Notes: generated by a model not told the origin, from the sequence alone. A stretch of 33,021 nucleotides of DNA from Lachnospiraceae bacterium (GCA_017526985.1 JAFXQR010000014.1:1-33021), one strand, 5' to 3'; positions 1-6,969 are shown, numbered from the stretch's first letter. Translations and numbers: made by a program.

Positions 1-141
1 GATATCGGGCATATTCGTTCCGGTCTCCCATCGGGATACTGTGCGATTGGACACACCCAACTTTTCTGCCAGCTGCTCTTGAGTCAAATTCTTTTCTTTC
101 CTGAGTGTTTTCAGAAAAGTACCAATCTTAATTTGATCCAC
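1..141 (-). CDS. XRE/Cro-CI family helix-turn-helix regulator, N-terminal part only
   Basis: The first 47 codons of a minus-strand gene run off the left edge. Translation starts at GTG (139-141), preceded by an AAAGGAGG ribosome binding site at good spacing; no ATG competes. The peptide holds a classical HTH_3 fold: an IGTFLKTLRKEKNLTQEQLA helix pair, then the recognition segment around KLGVSNRTVSRWETG, which is the signature of the XRE family. These are sequence-specific DNA-binding repressors, often autoregulatory. The C-terminal part that would show a sensor, peptidase or membrane domain is outside the window, so the regulated process is unknown. Repeats between this start and the promoter at 269-296 are possible autoregulatory sites. 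Its N-terminal half is clear; its specific role is not. Confidence 0.9.
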   Translation of the reverse strand, partial: MDQIKIGTFLKTLRKEKNLTQEQLAEKLGVSNRTVSRWETGTNMPDI

Positions 142-183
142 TGATTTTTCCTCCTTTCGCTGTCAGCTTAATACAAGTCAACG

Positions 184-242
184 TAATTGGACACGACATA
201 AAGCGAGAAAATGCCACATTTCATTAATTAGACACCTATGTC
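184..242. promoter_or_regulatory. Possible operator: paired TAATTRGACAC repeats
   Basis: TAATTGGACAC (184-194) recurs as TAATTAGACAC (225-235), 41 bases apart start to start, about four helical turns. The second copy runs into an inverted repeat, GACA-N4-TGTC (231-242). The site lies between the proposed promoter and start codon of the XRE gene, where an autorepressor would bind. The repeats are seen directly; the operator role is inferred. Confidence 0.35.
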
Positions 243-268
243 CAGTTCTCCAAATCCTGATTTGAATT

Positions 269-296
269 ATTCTATCATGAGCAACACAAATGTAAA
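269..296 (-). promoter_or_regulatory. Promoter for the XRE regulator
   Basis: On the minus strand, TTTACA (291-296) and TAGAAT (269-274) are separated by 16 bases. It would give a roughly 120-base leader for the GTG start at 141, carrying the repeats listed separately. Confidence 0.5.
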
Positions 297-301
297 AAGG
301 G

Positions 302-332
302 AAAAAAATAAAGCCCTTTACACAAGGGCTTT
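302..332 (-). terminator. Intrinsic terminator of the plsC-type gene
   Basis: Read on the minus strand, AAAGCCCTT and AAGGGCTTT form a perfect 9-bp stem around a 5-base loop, followed by ATTTTTTT. The stem overlaps the last codons and stop of the acyltransferase gene at 318, so the gene has almost no 3' untranslated region before the hairpin. Confidence 0.85.
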
Positions 333-1052
333 ATTCTTCTCGTAAGTAGCCGCCATCTGAGAGCGCACCAGCTCCGGCAGTCCCTTGCGGGCTTCGCGGT
401 CCATAGAGGCCACATCGATGGGCGGCAGATATTCGATGATGACATGCTGCTTGCATACTTTCGGCAGGTGGTCTTCAAAGATAGCGGAGGTGTTGTTCAG
501 CACCACCGGAATGATCTTGCAGTTGCTCTTTTCGGCAATCTTGAAACTTCCTTTATGAAATTCCAGTAACGGCTCTTCGGTCTTGTTGCGTGTTCCTTCC
601 GGGAAGATCGCGATGGAGATGCCTTTTTTGATGCGTTCCGCGCAGGTGTTCATGGACTGCATACCCTTGCGCAGATCATCGCGGTCCAGCAGTTCGCAAT
701 GCAGCAGCAGCATCCACCAGGTGAGGGTGAGATACTTGCCCAGTTCCTTCTTGGCTACATAGCCGGTGGGACGCGGCATTCTCGGATAGGTCAGCACCAC
801 ATCAAAGATACTGCGGTGATTCATCACATACATTACGGCTTCGTCCTTCGGAACATTTTCTTCGCCAAGAATGGTCTGCTTGGTCCCGGCGATGGCAATG
901 CACCATTTGAAAGCGTTGCCGACGATGGCGAGACAGAGTCTGTCTTTGGCTTTCTTGCTGAACAGGCCGATCAGCAACATAATGGGCTGCAGGATCAGCG
1001 AAAACAGCAGAAACAGAAAGACGACGATACCAATCAATATAATACGGATCAT
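318..1052 (-). CDS. plsC: 1-acyl-sn-glycerol-3-phosphate acyltransferase (PlsC family)
   Basis: A 244-residue membrane-associated acyltransferase that would acylate lysophosphatidic acid to phosphatidic acid in phospholipid synthesis. Residues 3-30 form a hydrophobic anchor. The catalytic HX4D motif is NHRSIFD (His79, Asp84). Motif II lies near DRDDLRKG (123-130), motif III is FPEGTR (150-155), and a motif IV-like IPVVL follows. The length is normal for the family. The ATG at 1050-1052 is preceded by AAGGAG. The gene diverges from thiN through overlapping promoters and ends in its own terminator, so it is probably monocistronic. Substrate choice (lysophosphatidate or another lyso-lipid) cannot be told from sequence. 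Confidence 0.9.
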   Translation of the reverse strand: MIRIILIGIVVFLFLLFSLILQPIMLLIGLFSKKAKDRLCLAIVGNAFKWCIAIAGTKQTILGEENVPKDEAVMYVMNHRSIFDVVLTYPRMPRPTGYVAKKELGKYLTLTWWMLLLHCELLDRDDLRKGMQSMNTCAERIKKGISIAIFPEGTRNKTEEPLLEFHKGSFKIAEKSNCKIIPVVLNNTSAIFEDHLPKVCKQHVIIEYLPPIDVASMDREARKGLPELVRSQMAATYEKNKALV

Positions 1053-1078
1053 ATTCCGGCTCCTTGTGCATAAAATAT

Positions 1079-1107
1079 TTGTTCGTTTGACATTTTTCTA
1101 TTATAAT
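1079..1107 (+). promoter_or_regulatory. Promoter for thiN
   Basis: TTGTTC (1079-1084) and a perfect TATAAT (1102-1107) are 17 bases apart, placing the transcript start near 1114 and giving thiN a leader of about 30 bases. That is too short for a TPP riboswitch. Confidence 0.7.
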
Positions 1108-1128
1108 GAGTTGCAGGAAAATGTGCAA
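1100..1128 (-). promoter_or_regulatory. Promoter for the plsC-type gene
   Basis: On the minus strand, TTGCAC (1123-1128) and TATAAT (1100-1105) are 17 bases apart. The -10 overlaps the -10 of the opposite promoter inside the palindrome ATTATAAT (1100-1107). Confidence 0.7.
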
Positions 1129-1145
1129 GTAAAGGAACTGTTGTT

Positions 1146-1772
1146 ATGAGACGATGTGTGATCACGGGAGGCGCAGCGATCGGGGACTATGAACGGGTGC
1201 GCCGGATGTTAAGAGAAGATGACTTTCTGGTTTGCTGTGACAGCGGTATCCGGCATCTTGCGGGGCTGCAGCGGGAGGCAGATCTGATCGTCGGGGATTT
1301 TGATTCGGCGGAAAATCCGCATCTGGATGTGGAAACCATCGTTCTGCCCTGCGAAAAAGACGATACGGATACGGTCTATGCGGTGAAGGAGGCCGTAAAA
1401 CGCGGCTATGAGGAGTTTTTGCTGATCGGCGTGTGCGGAAGAAGGCTGGATCATACTCTTGGGAATGTGTCCATCCTTTTGTATCTGGATGCCATCGGGA
1501 AACGGGGCGTGATCGTGGATGACTATTCCGAGATGGAAGTGGTCTCAACGCAAACGGCTACGATTGATGAGTGTTACCCTTTTTTCTCGCTGCTGAATAT
1601 CAGCGGGGTGGCAGAGGGCATCACGATCCGCAATGCAAAGTATCCGCTGGAAAACGGGACGATCACGACAGAGTACCAGTACGGGATCAGCAATGAAGTG
1701 TTGCCGGGGCAGAAAGCTGAGGTCAGCGTGGCGAAAGGAAAGCTGCTTTTGATCCGGGTGGAGCGTGGCTGA
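1146..1772 (+). CDS. thiN: Thiamine diphosphokinase (thiamine pyrophosphokinase)
   Basis: A 208-residue cytosolic enzyme that transfers pyrophosphate from ATP to thiamine, giving thiamine diphosphate. The family motifs are in order: the N-terminal catalytic domain has CDSGIRHL (31-38), VGDFDS (49-54) and EKDDTD (70-75), then GRRLDHTLGN (98-107). The acidic residues in these motifs bind Mg-ATP. The C-terminal third matches the small beta-rich thiamine-binding domain. An AAAGGA ribosome binding site lies 9 bases before the ATG. In Firmicutes thiN often follows rpe or rsgA; here it has its own promoter. Thiamine diphosphate is the cofactor of the IorA encoded later, but nothing links the two genes directly. 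Confidence 0.95.
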   Translation: MRRCVITGGAAIGDYERVRRMLREDDFLVCCDSGIRHLAGLQREADLIVGDFDSAENPHLDVETIVLPCEKDDTDTVYAVKEAVKRGYEEFLLIGVCGRRLDHTLGNVSILLYLDAIGKRGVIVDDYSEMEVVSTQTATIDECYPFFSLLNISGVAEGITIRNAKYPLENGTITTEYQYGISNEVLPGQKAEVSVAKGKLLLIRVERG

Positions 1773-1777
1773 ACACA

Positions 1778-1806
1778 TTGACAAAAAAAGGTGTTTGTTT
1801 TATCGT
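1778..1806 (+). promoter_or_regulatory. Possible promoter for the deacetylase-pyrCKD operon
   Basis: A consensus TTGACA (1778-1783) is followed 17 bases later by a weak -10, TATCGT (1801-1806). This is the only candidate upstream of 1847, and pyrC has just 18 bases of upstream space, so it may drive all four genes. No PyrR-binding hairpin or attenuator was seen. Confidence 0.4.
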
Positions 1807-1846
1807 TGAGAAAATAAGAAAGCAGTAAAAAGGGGGTTAGTACGAA

Positions 1847-2473
1847 ATGAAGAAAAAACAGATGGCATTGACCTTTGATGACGGGCCGGAGATCGGTATT
1901 ACGGATCAGGTATTGGATCTGTTGGAAAAAGAGGGCATACGGGCCAGCTTCTTTCTGATCGGGCAGCAGGTGACACCGGAGACGGAATATCTGGTAAAGC
2001 GTGAGGTGGCACTGGGGTGCACCATTGAAAATCATTCGTTTACACATCAGGATATGACGAAGTTCACGCCGGAAGTGATCAAAGAAGAGATCGCGAAGAC
2101 TTCCGCGGTGATCAAGGAGATCACGGGAGAGGATCCGCAGTTTTTCCGGCCACCCTATATCTGTGTGGATCAGAAGATGTATGACAACATTGAGCTGCCC
2201 TTTATCTGCGGTAGGGGCTGTCAGGACTGGGTGCCGGAGGTGTCTGCGGAGGAACGCTGCCGGATGATCCTGGAGGCGGCGGATGATGGCGTGATGATCC
2301 TGGTACACGATATGAAGAAAAACGAGAATACCATCGAAGCGCTGAAGGTGGCGATCCCGGAACTGAAAAAACGCGGTTTCGAACTGGTCAACATCCGTGG
2401 ACTGTATGAAAATGCCGGCGTAAAACCGGTGCGCTACAAGATGTATTCCTGTGTATATGATCCGGTAGAATAA
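1847..2473 (+). CDS. NodB-type polysaccharide deacetylase family protein, cytosolic
   Basis: A 208-residue NodB-homology (carbohydrate esterase 4) domain with no signal peptide: the first catalytic motif TFDDGP begins at residue 9. The metal site is NHSFTH (His63, His67) with Asp12, the RPPY motif is at 101-104, and the final LVHD places His154. The usual tryptophan-rich motif is GRGCQDW. The family removes N- or O-acetyl groups from chitin or peptidoglycan, but also includes cytosolic enzymes that hydrolyse amides such as allantoin. Lack of export makes a wall substrate unlikely unless secretion is non-classical. It has an AGGGGG ribosome binding site and lies 18 bases before pyrC, so it is probably co-transcribed with the pyrimidine genes. 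Family assignment is firm; substrate is unknown. Confidence 0.85.
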   Translation: MKKKQMALTFDDGPEIGITDQVLDLLEKEGIRASFFLIGQQVTPETEYLVKREVALGCTIENHSFTHQDMTKFTPEVIKEEIAKTSAVIKEITGEDPQFFRPPYICVDQKMYDNIELPFICGRGCQDWVPEVSAEERCRMILEAADDGVMILVHDMKKNENTIEALKVAIPELKKRGFELVNIRGLYENAGVKPVRYKMYSCVYDPVE

Positions 2474-2491
2474 ACTTAAGAGGGGAAAATT

Positions 2492-3826
2492 ATGGCAACA
2501 CTGATGATCAGAGGCGGGCAGGTAGTAAATCCTGCCGGAGATAACGGACATCTGGACATATTGATCGAGGACGGCGTGATCAAAAAAATGGAGCCGCTGT
2601 TGTTTGATGCGGCAGATGAGACGATCGATGTCGGCGGTTGTGTGGTGTCACCGGGGTTTGTGGATGTGCACTCGCATTTTCGTGATCCGGGACAGACGCA
2701 CAAGGAGGATATCCTGACCGGAGCGGCAGCAGCTAAGCGCGGCGGGTATACTTCCATCGTGATGATGGCAAATACGGTGCCTGCGATCGATAATGTAGAA
2801 ACGCTGCAGTATGTTTTGGAAAAGGGAAGGCAGACGGGCATTCATATCTATGCCTGCGCGACGGTGACCAGGGGGATGCAGGGAAAAGAACTGGTCAGTA
2901 TGGCGGAACTGAAGCAGGCCGGAGCCGTAGGTTTTACGGATGACGGTAAACCGCTTTCGGATCCGGAAGTAGCCAGAGAGGCTATGCGCCGGGTGGCCAT
3001 CCTTCACAATACGATCATCAGCTTCCATGAGGAGGATCCGGCGTATATTGAGACGCCGGGCTATAATAAAGGAAAAGCATCGGAACATTACGGTATCGGC
3101 GGTGCAGACCGGGAGGCCGAGATCGCAATGATCCGCAGGGATATCGAGATGGCATTGGAGAGCGGTGCGCAGATCGACATCCAGCATATCAGTACCAAAG
3201 AAGGTGTGGAACTGGTACGGGAGGGCAGGAGACGCCGTGAGGAAGCACTGGCAGCCATGCCACCGTCAAAGCTGCCGCAGCTATCGGGCAGCACTTCAAG
3301 AAAACAGAATATCCATGCGGAGGCTACGCCTCATCATTTTTCTCTGACGGAAGAGGCGGCCATCCATTACGGTACTCTTGCCAAGATGAATCCGCCACTG
3401 CGTACGGAAGAGGACCGGCAGGCGATCATTGACGGACTGGCAGACGGAACGATTGAGATGATCGCTACGGATCACGCACCGCACAGCAATGAAGAAAAAG
3501 CAAAGGGACTGACGGAAGCTCCCAGCGGTATCATCGGGCTGGAGACGGCACTGCCCCTGGGGATTATGAATCTGGTGGAGAACGGTGCCATGCCCCTGGA
3601 GGATCTGGTGGATCGTATGAGCACCGGACCGGCGCGGATCTATGGATTGGATGCCGGCGTACTGGCACCGGGAAAAGCTGCGGATATCGTGATCTTTGAT
3701 CCGGATGAGCGCTGGGTAGCGGGCAATTACGCATCCAAGTCCGAGAACACGCCCTTTACCGGGATGTCAATGACCGGAAAGGTGAAATACACCATCTGCG
3801 GCGGAAAAGTAGTATACAAAGATTGA
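2492..3826 (+). CDS. pyrC: Dihydroorotase
   Basis: A 444-residue amidohydrolase that cyclises carbamoyl-aspartate to dihydroorotate, the third step of UMP synthesis. The metal ligands are clear: DVHSHFRDPG (His60, His62), DDGKP (Asp151), FHEED (His179), IQHIS (His232) and ATDHAPH (Asp327). These match the type I layout of the Bacillus enzymes up to His232. Between His232 and ATPHH (279-282) there is about 22 extra residues, rich in Arg, Pro and Ser, where the family normally has a short helix and strand. The ATG has an AGAGGGG ribosome binding site. pyrK follows 16 bases later and pyrD after that, so dihydroorotate passes to the products of the next two genes. Confidence 0.95.
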   Translation: MATLMIRGGQVVNPAGDNGHLDILIEDGVIKKMEPLLFDAADETIDVGGCVVSPGFVDVHSHFRDPGQTHKEDILTGAAAAKRGGYTSIVMMANTVPAIDNVETLQYVLEKGRQTGIHIYACATVTRGMQGKELVSMAELKQAGAVGFTDDGKPLSDPEVAREAMRRVAILHNTIISFHEEDPAYIETPGYNKGKASEHYGIGGADREAEIAMIRRDIEMALESGAQIDIQHISTKEGVELVREGRRRREEALAAMPPSKLPQLSGSTSRKQNIHAEATPHHFSLTEEAAIHYGTLAKMNPPLRTEEDRQAIIDGLADGTIEMIATDHAPHSNEEKAKGLTEAPSGIIGLETALPLGIMNLVENGAMPLEDLVDRMSTGPARIYGLDAGVLAPGKAADIVIFDPDERWVAGNYASKSENTPFTGMSMTGKVKYTICGGKVVYKD

Positions 3827-3842
3827 AACGGAGTTTAGAAAT

Positions 3843-4622
3843 ATGAAAAGCAAACAAAAAGCAACTATAGCATCCCATGAACAGCTTGCACCGGGCATCT
3901 ATTCGCTGTGGGTCAGGACGGAGATGGCAGTGGATGCGCATCCCGGGCAGTTTGTGGGTGTCTATCCCAAGGACGGCAGCCGGCTGTTGATGCGTCCCAT
4001 CAGTATCTGTGATGTGAATGAGGACAGAACACAGCTGCGTCTGGTGTACCGCGCAGGCGGAAACGGGACCAGAGAGATCGCAACCTATGCAGCGGGCGAA
4101 GAGGTATATCTGCTGGGCGTACTGGGCAACGGCTATGATCTGACGAAGATGCAGGGCAAAAAAGTGATCCTGCTGGGCGGAGGTATCGGGATCCCGCCGA
4201 TGCTGAATCTGGCAAAGGAACTGAAAAAGCAGGGAACGCAGACCGTAACGGTATTGGGGTATGCAGATAACAAACTGTTTCTGAAAGAGGATTTTGATAA
4301 AGAATCGGAAGTGCTGATCGCTACAATGGATGGCAGTGCGGGAACAAAGGGTACCGTGATCGATGCGATGAATGCGGAAAATGTGACCGGAGATGTGGTC
4401 TGCGCCTGCGGACCGATGCCGATGCTGCGTGCTGTTAAGAAATATGCGGAAGAAAAGGGAATGACGGCATACATTTCCTTAGAAGAGCGTATGGCCTGCG
4501 GTGTGGGCGCATGTCTTGGCTGCGTGACCAAAACAAAAGAAAAGGACGAGCACACGCATGTGAACAATACCAGGATCTGTGTGGAAGGCCCGGTATTCGA
4601 AGCATCGGTAGTGGATATTTAA
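3843..4622 (+). CDS. pyrK: Dihydroorotate dehydrogenase B electron transfer subunit
   Basis: A 259-residue flavin/iron-sulfur reductase subunit that passes electrons from the PyrD flavin to NAD+. The FAD-binding barrel carries RPISIC (51-56) and the GNGTRE loop. The NAD-binding domain begins with LLGGGIGIPP (110-119) and has CACGPMPML (187-195). The C-terminal [2Fe-2S] ligands are Cys219, Cys224, Cys227 and Cys246, in the family pattern. Length is usual. It sits between pyrC and pyrD with gaps of 16 and 18 bases, which fits a heterotetramer with PyrD and an NAD-linked class 1B enzyme suited to an anaerobe. Confidence 0.96.
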   Translation: MKSKQKATIASHEQLAPGIYSLWVRTEMAVDAHPGQFVGVYPKDGSRLLMRPISICDVNEDRTQLRLVYRAGGNGTREIATYAAGEEVYLLGVLGNGYDLTKMQGKKVILLGGGIGIPPMLNLAKELKKQGTQTVTVLGYADNKLFLKEDFDKESEVLIATMDGSAGTKGTVIDAMNAENVTGDVVCACGPMPMLRAVKKYAEEKGMTAYISLEERMACGVGACLGCVTKTKEKDEHTHVNNTRICVEGPVFEASVVDI

Positions 4623-4640
4623 GAAGGAGTATAGGAATTT

Positions 4641-5540
4641 ATGAACACAAAAGTAACCATCGCAGGTATCGAACTGAAGAATCCCGTGATGACAGCATCC
4701 GGAACTTTTGGCTCCGGTATGGAATACAGCGAGATGACGGATTTGAACCTCTTAGGCGCCATTGTGACCAAGGGCGTGGCAGACAAGCCGTGGGAAGGCA
4801 ACCCGACACCCCGTGTGGCGGAAGTGTACGGCGGTATGCTCAATGCCATCGGTCTGCAGAATCCCGGTGTGGATGTTTTCATGGAGCGGGATCTGCCTTT
4901 TCTCGAGAAGTATGATGTGCCGGTGATCGTCAATGTCTGCGGCCATACGGTAGAGGAATACTGCAATGTGGTAGAAAAACTCAACAACAGCAAGGCGGCT
5001 ATGTATGAGATCAATGTATCCTGCCCGAATGTAAAGCAGGGAGCATTGGCATTCGGCCAGGACGCAAAGGTGCTGGAAGAGACCACGAAGGCGATCAAGG
5101 CGATCGCAAAGAAACCGGTGATCATGAAGCTGTCTCCGAATGTGACCAGCATCAAGGATATGGCGCTGGCAGCGGAAGCCGGCGGGGCAGATGCGGTATC
5201 GCTCATCAACACGCTGATCGGTATGAAGATCGACATTGAGCGAAAGTGTTTTGTACTGGCCAACAAGACCGGCGGTTTTTCCGGGCCTGCGGTCAAGCCG
5301 GTGGCAGTGCGTATGGTCTATGATGTGGCGCATGCGGTAAAGATCCCGGTGATCGGTATGGGTGGGATCGCTACCGGAGAAGATGCCATTGAATTTCTGA
5401 TGGCCGGTGCGACTGCGATATCCGTAGGGACTATGAATTTCATCGACCCGCAGACCACGGCAAAGGTGGCGGACGGTATCGAGGCCTATATGCAGCGCAA
5501 GGGAGTGGAAGATATTCACGAACTGATCGGCTGCGTATAG
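4641..5540 (+). CDS. pyrD: Dihydroorotate dehydrogenase B catalytic subunit
   Basis: A 299-residue FMN-dependent TIM barrel that oxidises dihydroorotate to orotate. The class 1B catalytic base is Cys128 in INVSCPNVKQG, where class 2 enzymes have serine. Other family marks are NAIGLQNPG (68-76), the NTLIGM segment, NKTGGFSGPAVKP, and the FMN phosphate site GMGGIATGEDA plus GATAISVGT near the end. It pairs with PyrK encoded just upstream. The ribosome binding site is AAGAAGGAG. pyrE and pyrF are not in the window, so the later steps are encoded elsewhere. No convincing terminator follows the stop. Confidence 0.97.
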   Translation: MNTKVTIAGIELKNPVMTASGTFGSGMEYSEMTDLNLLGAIVTKGVADKPWEGNPTPRVAEVYGGMLNAIGLQNPGVDVFMERDLPFLEKYDVPVIVNVCGHTVEEYCNVVEKLNNSKAAMYEINVSCPNVKQGALAFGQDAKVLEETTKAIKAIAKKPVIMKLSPNVTSIKDMALAAEAGGADAVSLINTLIGMKIDIERKCFVLANKTGGFSGPAVKPVAVRMVYDVAHAVKIPVIGMGGIATGEDAIEFLMAGATAISVGTMNFIDPQTTAKVADGIEAYMQRKGVEDIHELIGCV

Positions 5541-5599
5541 ATCCCTGGGCCCTCTTTTGAGATGCTCCTAAAAGTAGCAGAATAGCACCCCGGTGTTGC

Positions 5600-5628
5600 T
5601 TGTGCCGGTATAGGAGCTATGCTAGAAT
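5600..5628 (+). promoter_or_regulatory. Possible distal promoter for the 5743 membrane protein
   Basis: TTGTGC (5600-5605) is 17 bases from an extended -10, TGCTAGAAT (TAGAAT at 5623-5628). It lies in the 202-base gap after pyrD. Confidence 0.45.
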
Positions 5629-5671
5629 TTATGCTGTAAGGGAGACAGGCCATACAAGAGCAAAAGAGATG

Positions 5672-5700
5672 TTGCGCAGATAAGCAGTTTGGTATAAGAT
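5672..5700 (+). promoter_or_regulatory. Possible proximal promoter for the 5743 membrane protein
   Basis: TTGCGC (5672-5677) is 17 bases from TAAGAT (5695-5700), which would give a leader of about 35 bases. It is weaker than the candidate at 5600-5628; either or both may act. Confidence 0.35.
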
Positions 5701-5742
5701 ACTTTACGAATTAACAATCAAATTATTACGGAGGACAAAAGT

Positions 5743-6078
5743 ATGGATAAAAAAACAACAGGTATCGTTTCCTATCTGACCTGGGTGGGCTGGATCGTGG
5801 CTTTTGCAGCCGGTGACCGGGAAGGTGCAAAGTTCCACCTGAACCAGAGCCTGGCATTGTGGCTTGGTGTATTGGTGTGGGGCGCTTTTCTGGGAATGGT
5901 CGGCGCTGTACTCGGATGGATCCCTCTTTTGGGCAAATTGGCGGGCTTCCTGCTGGGGGCGGTCGGTGGTGTATCGGGTTTTGTTTTCGTTCTTCTGATC
6001 GTTCTGGGCGTGATCGCGGCAGCTCGTGATGAAGAGAGAGCACTTCCGGTATTCGGATCGATCCACATCCTGAAATAA
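5743..6078 (+). CDS. Small DUF4870/Tic20-like membrane protein
   Basis: A 111-residue protein with three or four hydrophobic segments, at about residues 8-24, 37-56, 60-80 and 80-95. The motif KFHLNQSLALWL (30-41) after a short charged DREGA loop is typical of the DUF4870/Tic20-like group, whose bacterial members have no established function. GGAGG precedes the ATG at good spacing. It appears monocistronic, with promoters in the gap behind pyrD and a strong terminator after it. Family placement rests on the loop motif and topology only. Confidence 0.75.
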   Translation: MDKKTTGIVSYLTWVGWIVAFAAGDREGAKFHLNQSLALWLGVLVWGAFLGMVGAVLGWIPLLGKLAGFLLGAVGGVSGFVFVLLIVLGVIAAARDEERALPVFGSIHILK

Positions 6079-6101
6079 TACGGATCTTACAAGGATTACT
6101 G

Positions 6102-6133
6102 ACGGCTTTGTGTTGACGGCACAAGGCCGTTTT
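6102..6133 (+). terminator. Intrinsic terminator of the 5743 gene
   Basis: ACGGCTTTGTG (6102-6112) pairs over all 11 positions (one G-U) with CACAAGGCCGT (6120-6130) around a 7-base loop, followed by TTT. The T tract is short. The loop contains the -35 of the next promoter. Confidence 0.75.
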
Positions 6134-6141
6134 GCTATAGT
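6113..6141 (+). promoter_or_regulatory. Promoter for the cytidylate-kinase-like gene, with its -35 in the terminator loop
   Basis: TTGACG (6113-6118) is 17 bases from TATAGT (6136-6141). The -35 occupies the loop and first 3' base region of the preceding terminator, and the -10 lies in a 17-base palindrome. Confidence 0.65.
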
Positions 6142-6151
6142 TAAACTATAG
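6135..6151. promoter_or_regulatory. Perfect 17-base palindrome over the -10
   Basis: CTATAGTT-A-AACTATAG is perfectly symmetrical and covers the -10 and the predicted transcript start near 6148. It could be an operator for a dimeric repressor, but AT-rich symmetry at a -10 can arise by chance. Confidence 0.45.
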
Positions 6152-6215
6152 AAAAAACGGGGGTTTTAGGGTATTTCTACATAAAAAAATGCGTGCTTGA
6201 AACGGGGGTGATCTT

Positions 6216-6866
6216 ATGGCAGAAAAAAGATTTGTTGTGACTTTGACGCGTACCTGCGGCAGCGGGGCGACTTACATCGGACAGATGCTGGCGGAAGAGT
6301 TCGGGGTGGACTTTTATGATAAAAAGATCCTGCGAATGGCCAGTGATGACAGCGGTATCAGCGAGGAACTGTTTGCCCAGGCAGATGAGACGATGAAGAA
6401 AAGTCTGCTGTACCGGGTGACGCAGAAGGTATACAATGGGGAAACGATCCCGCCGGAGAGCCCGGACTTTACAAAGAATGACAATTTGTTTGCTTTTCAG
6501 GCCAAAGTGCTCCGGGAACTGGCAGAGTGCGAATCCTTTGTCTGCATCGGTCGGGCGGCCGATTATGTACTGCGGGATTTTCCGAATGTGGTGAGCGTAT
6601 TTGTGTATGCGCCGCTGGAAAAATGCATCCAGACCGAGATGAAACGCCTGGAAATGCCGCGTAAGGAAGCGGAAAAACACATCGAAGAGATGGATAAGCA
6701 CCGTCGTTTTTACTACAAACACCATACCGGCAAGGAATGGGAGAGCCCGTATAACTACGATCTGTGTCTGAATACGGGAAAGCTCAGTTATGAGCAGTGT
6801 GTGGAGATCATTAAAGAGTATCTGCGTGTGAAATATGATATCCTGCCGCCGGCAAAAGAGGGATAA
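6216..6866 (+). CDS. Cytidylate kinase-like family protein
   Basis: A 216-residue protein of the cytidylate-kinase-like group (P-loop NTPase, AAA_33/Cytidylate_kin2 type), which is common in Clostridia and separate from the housekeeping Cmk. The P-loop is TRTCGSGATYIG (11-22); the family norm is GSGG, so one glycine is alanine here. Next come DKKILRMAS (35-43), the lid-like CIGRAADYVL region, and KHHTGKEW near residue 170, where the family has its substrate-binding segment. GGGGGTG precedes the ATG. It has its own promoter and is followed by a terminator. CMP kinase activity is not shown for this group, so the substrate is open. Confidence 0.8.
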   Translation: MAEKRFVVTLTRTCGSGATYIGQMLAEEFGVDFYDKKILRMASDDSGISEELFAQADETMKKSLLYRVTQKVYNGETIPPESPDFTKNDNLFAFQAKVLRELAECESFVCIGRAADYVLRDFPNVVSVFVYAPLEKCIQTEMKRLEMPRKEAEKHIEEMDKHRRFYYKHHTGKEWESPYNYDLCLNTGKLSYEQCVEIIKEYLRVKYDILPPAKEG

Positions 6867-6881
6867 AAGGGAAAATGAGAG

Positions 6882-6909
6882 ACACGCTCCTGCGGGGGCG
6901 TGTTTTTTT
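6882..6909 (+). terminator. Intrinsic terminator after the cytidylate-kinase-like gene
   Basis: ACACGC (6882-6887) pairs with GCGTGT (6898-6903), with possible extra G-C pairs inside, followed by a run of seven T. It separates this gene from the liv operon. Confidence 0.85.
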
Positions 6910-6933
6910 GTGCAATTTTCCTACAATAAAAAG

Positions 6934-6962
6934 TTGATTTTTGGACAAATTGGTGGTAGGAT
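6934..6962 (+). promoter_or_regulatory. Promoter for livK
   Basis: TTGATT (6934-6939) is 17 bases from an extended -10, TGGTAGGAT (TAGGAT at 6957-6962). It lies just after the terminator and gives a leader of about 37 bases. Confidence 0.6.
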
Positions 6963-6969
6963 AGCGAGA

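Noticed and set aside
1108-1145. A TPP riboswitch upstream of thiN
   Set aside because: The leader is about 30 bases, far shorter than the thi-box, and has none of its conserved motifs.
2474-2491. A PyrR-type attenuator before pyrC
   Set aside because: Only 18 bases separate the genes, and the leader of the deacetylase gene shows no PyrR-binding stem or terminator pair.
5541-5600. A terminator directly after pyrD
   Set aside because: Short inverted repeats exist (around 5550-5600) but the stems are bulged or have loops too small, and no T run follows.
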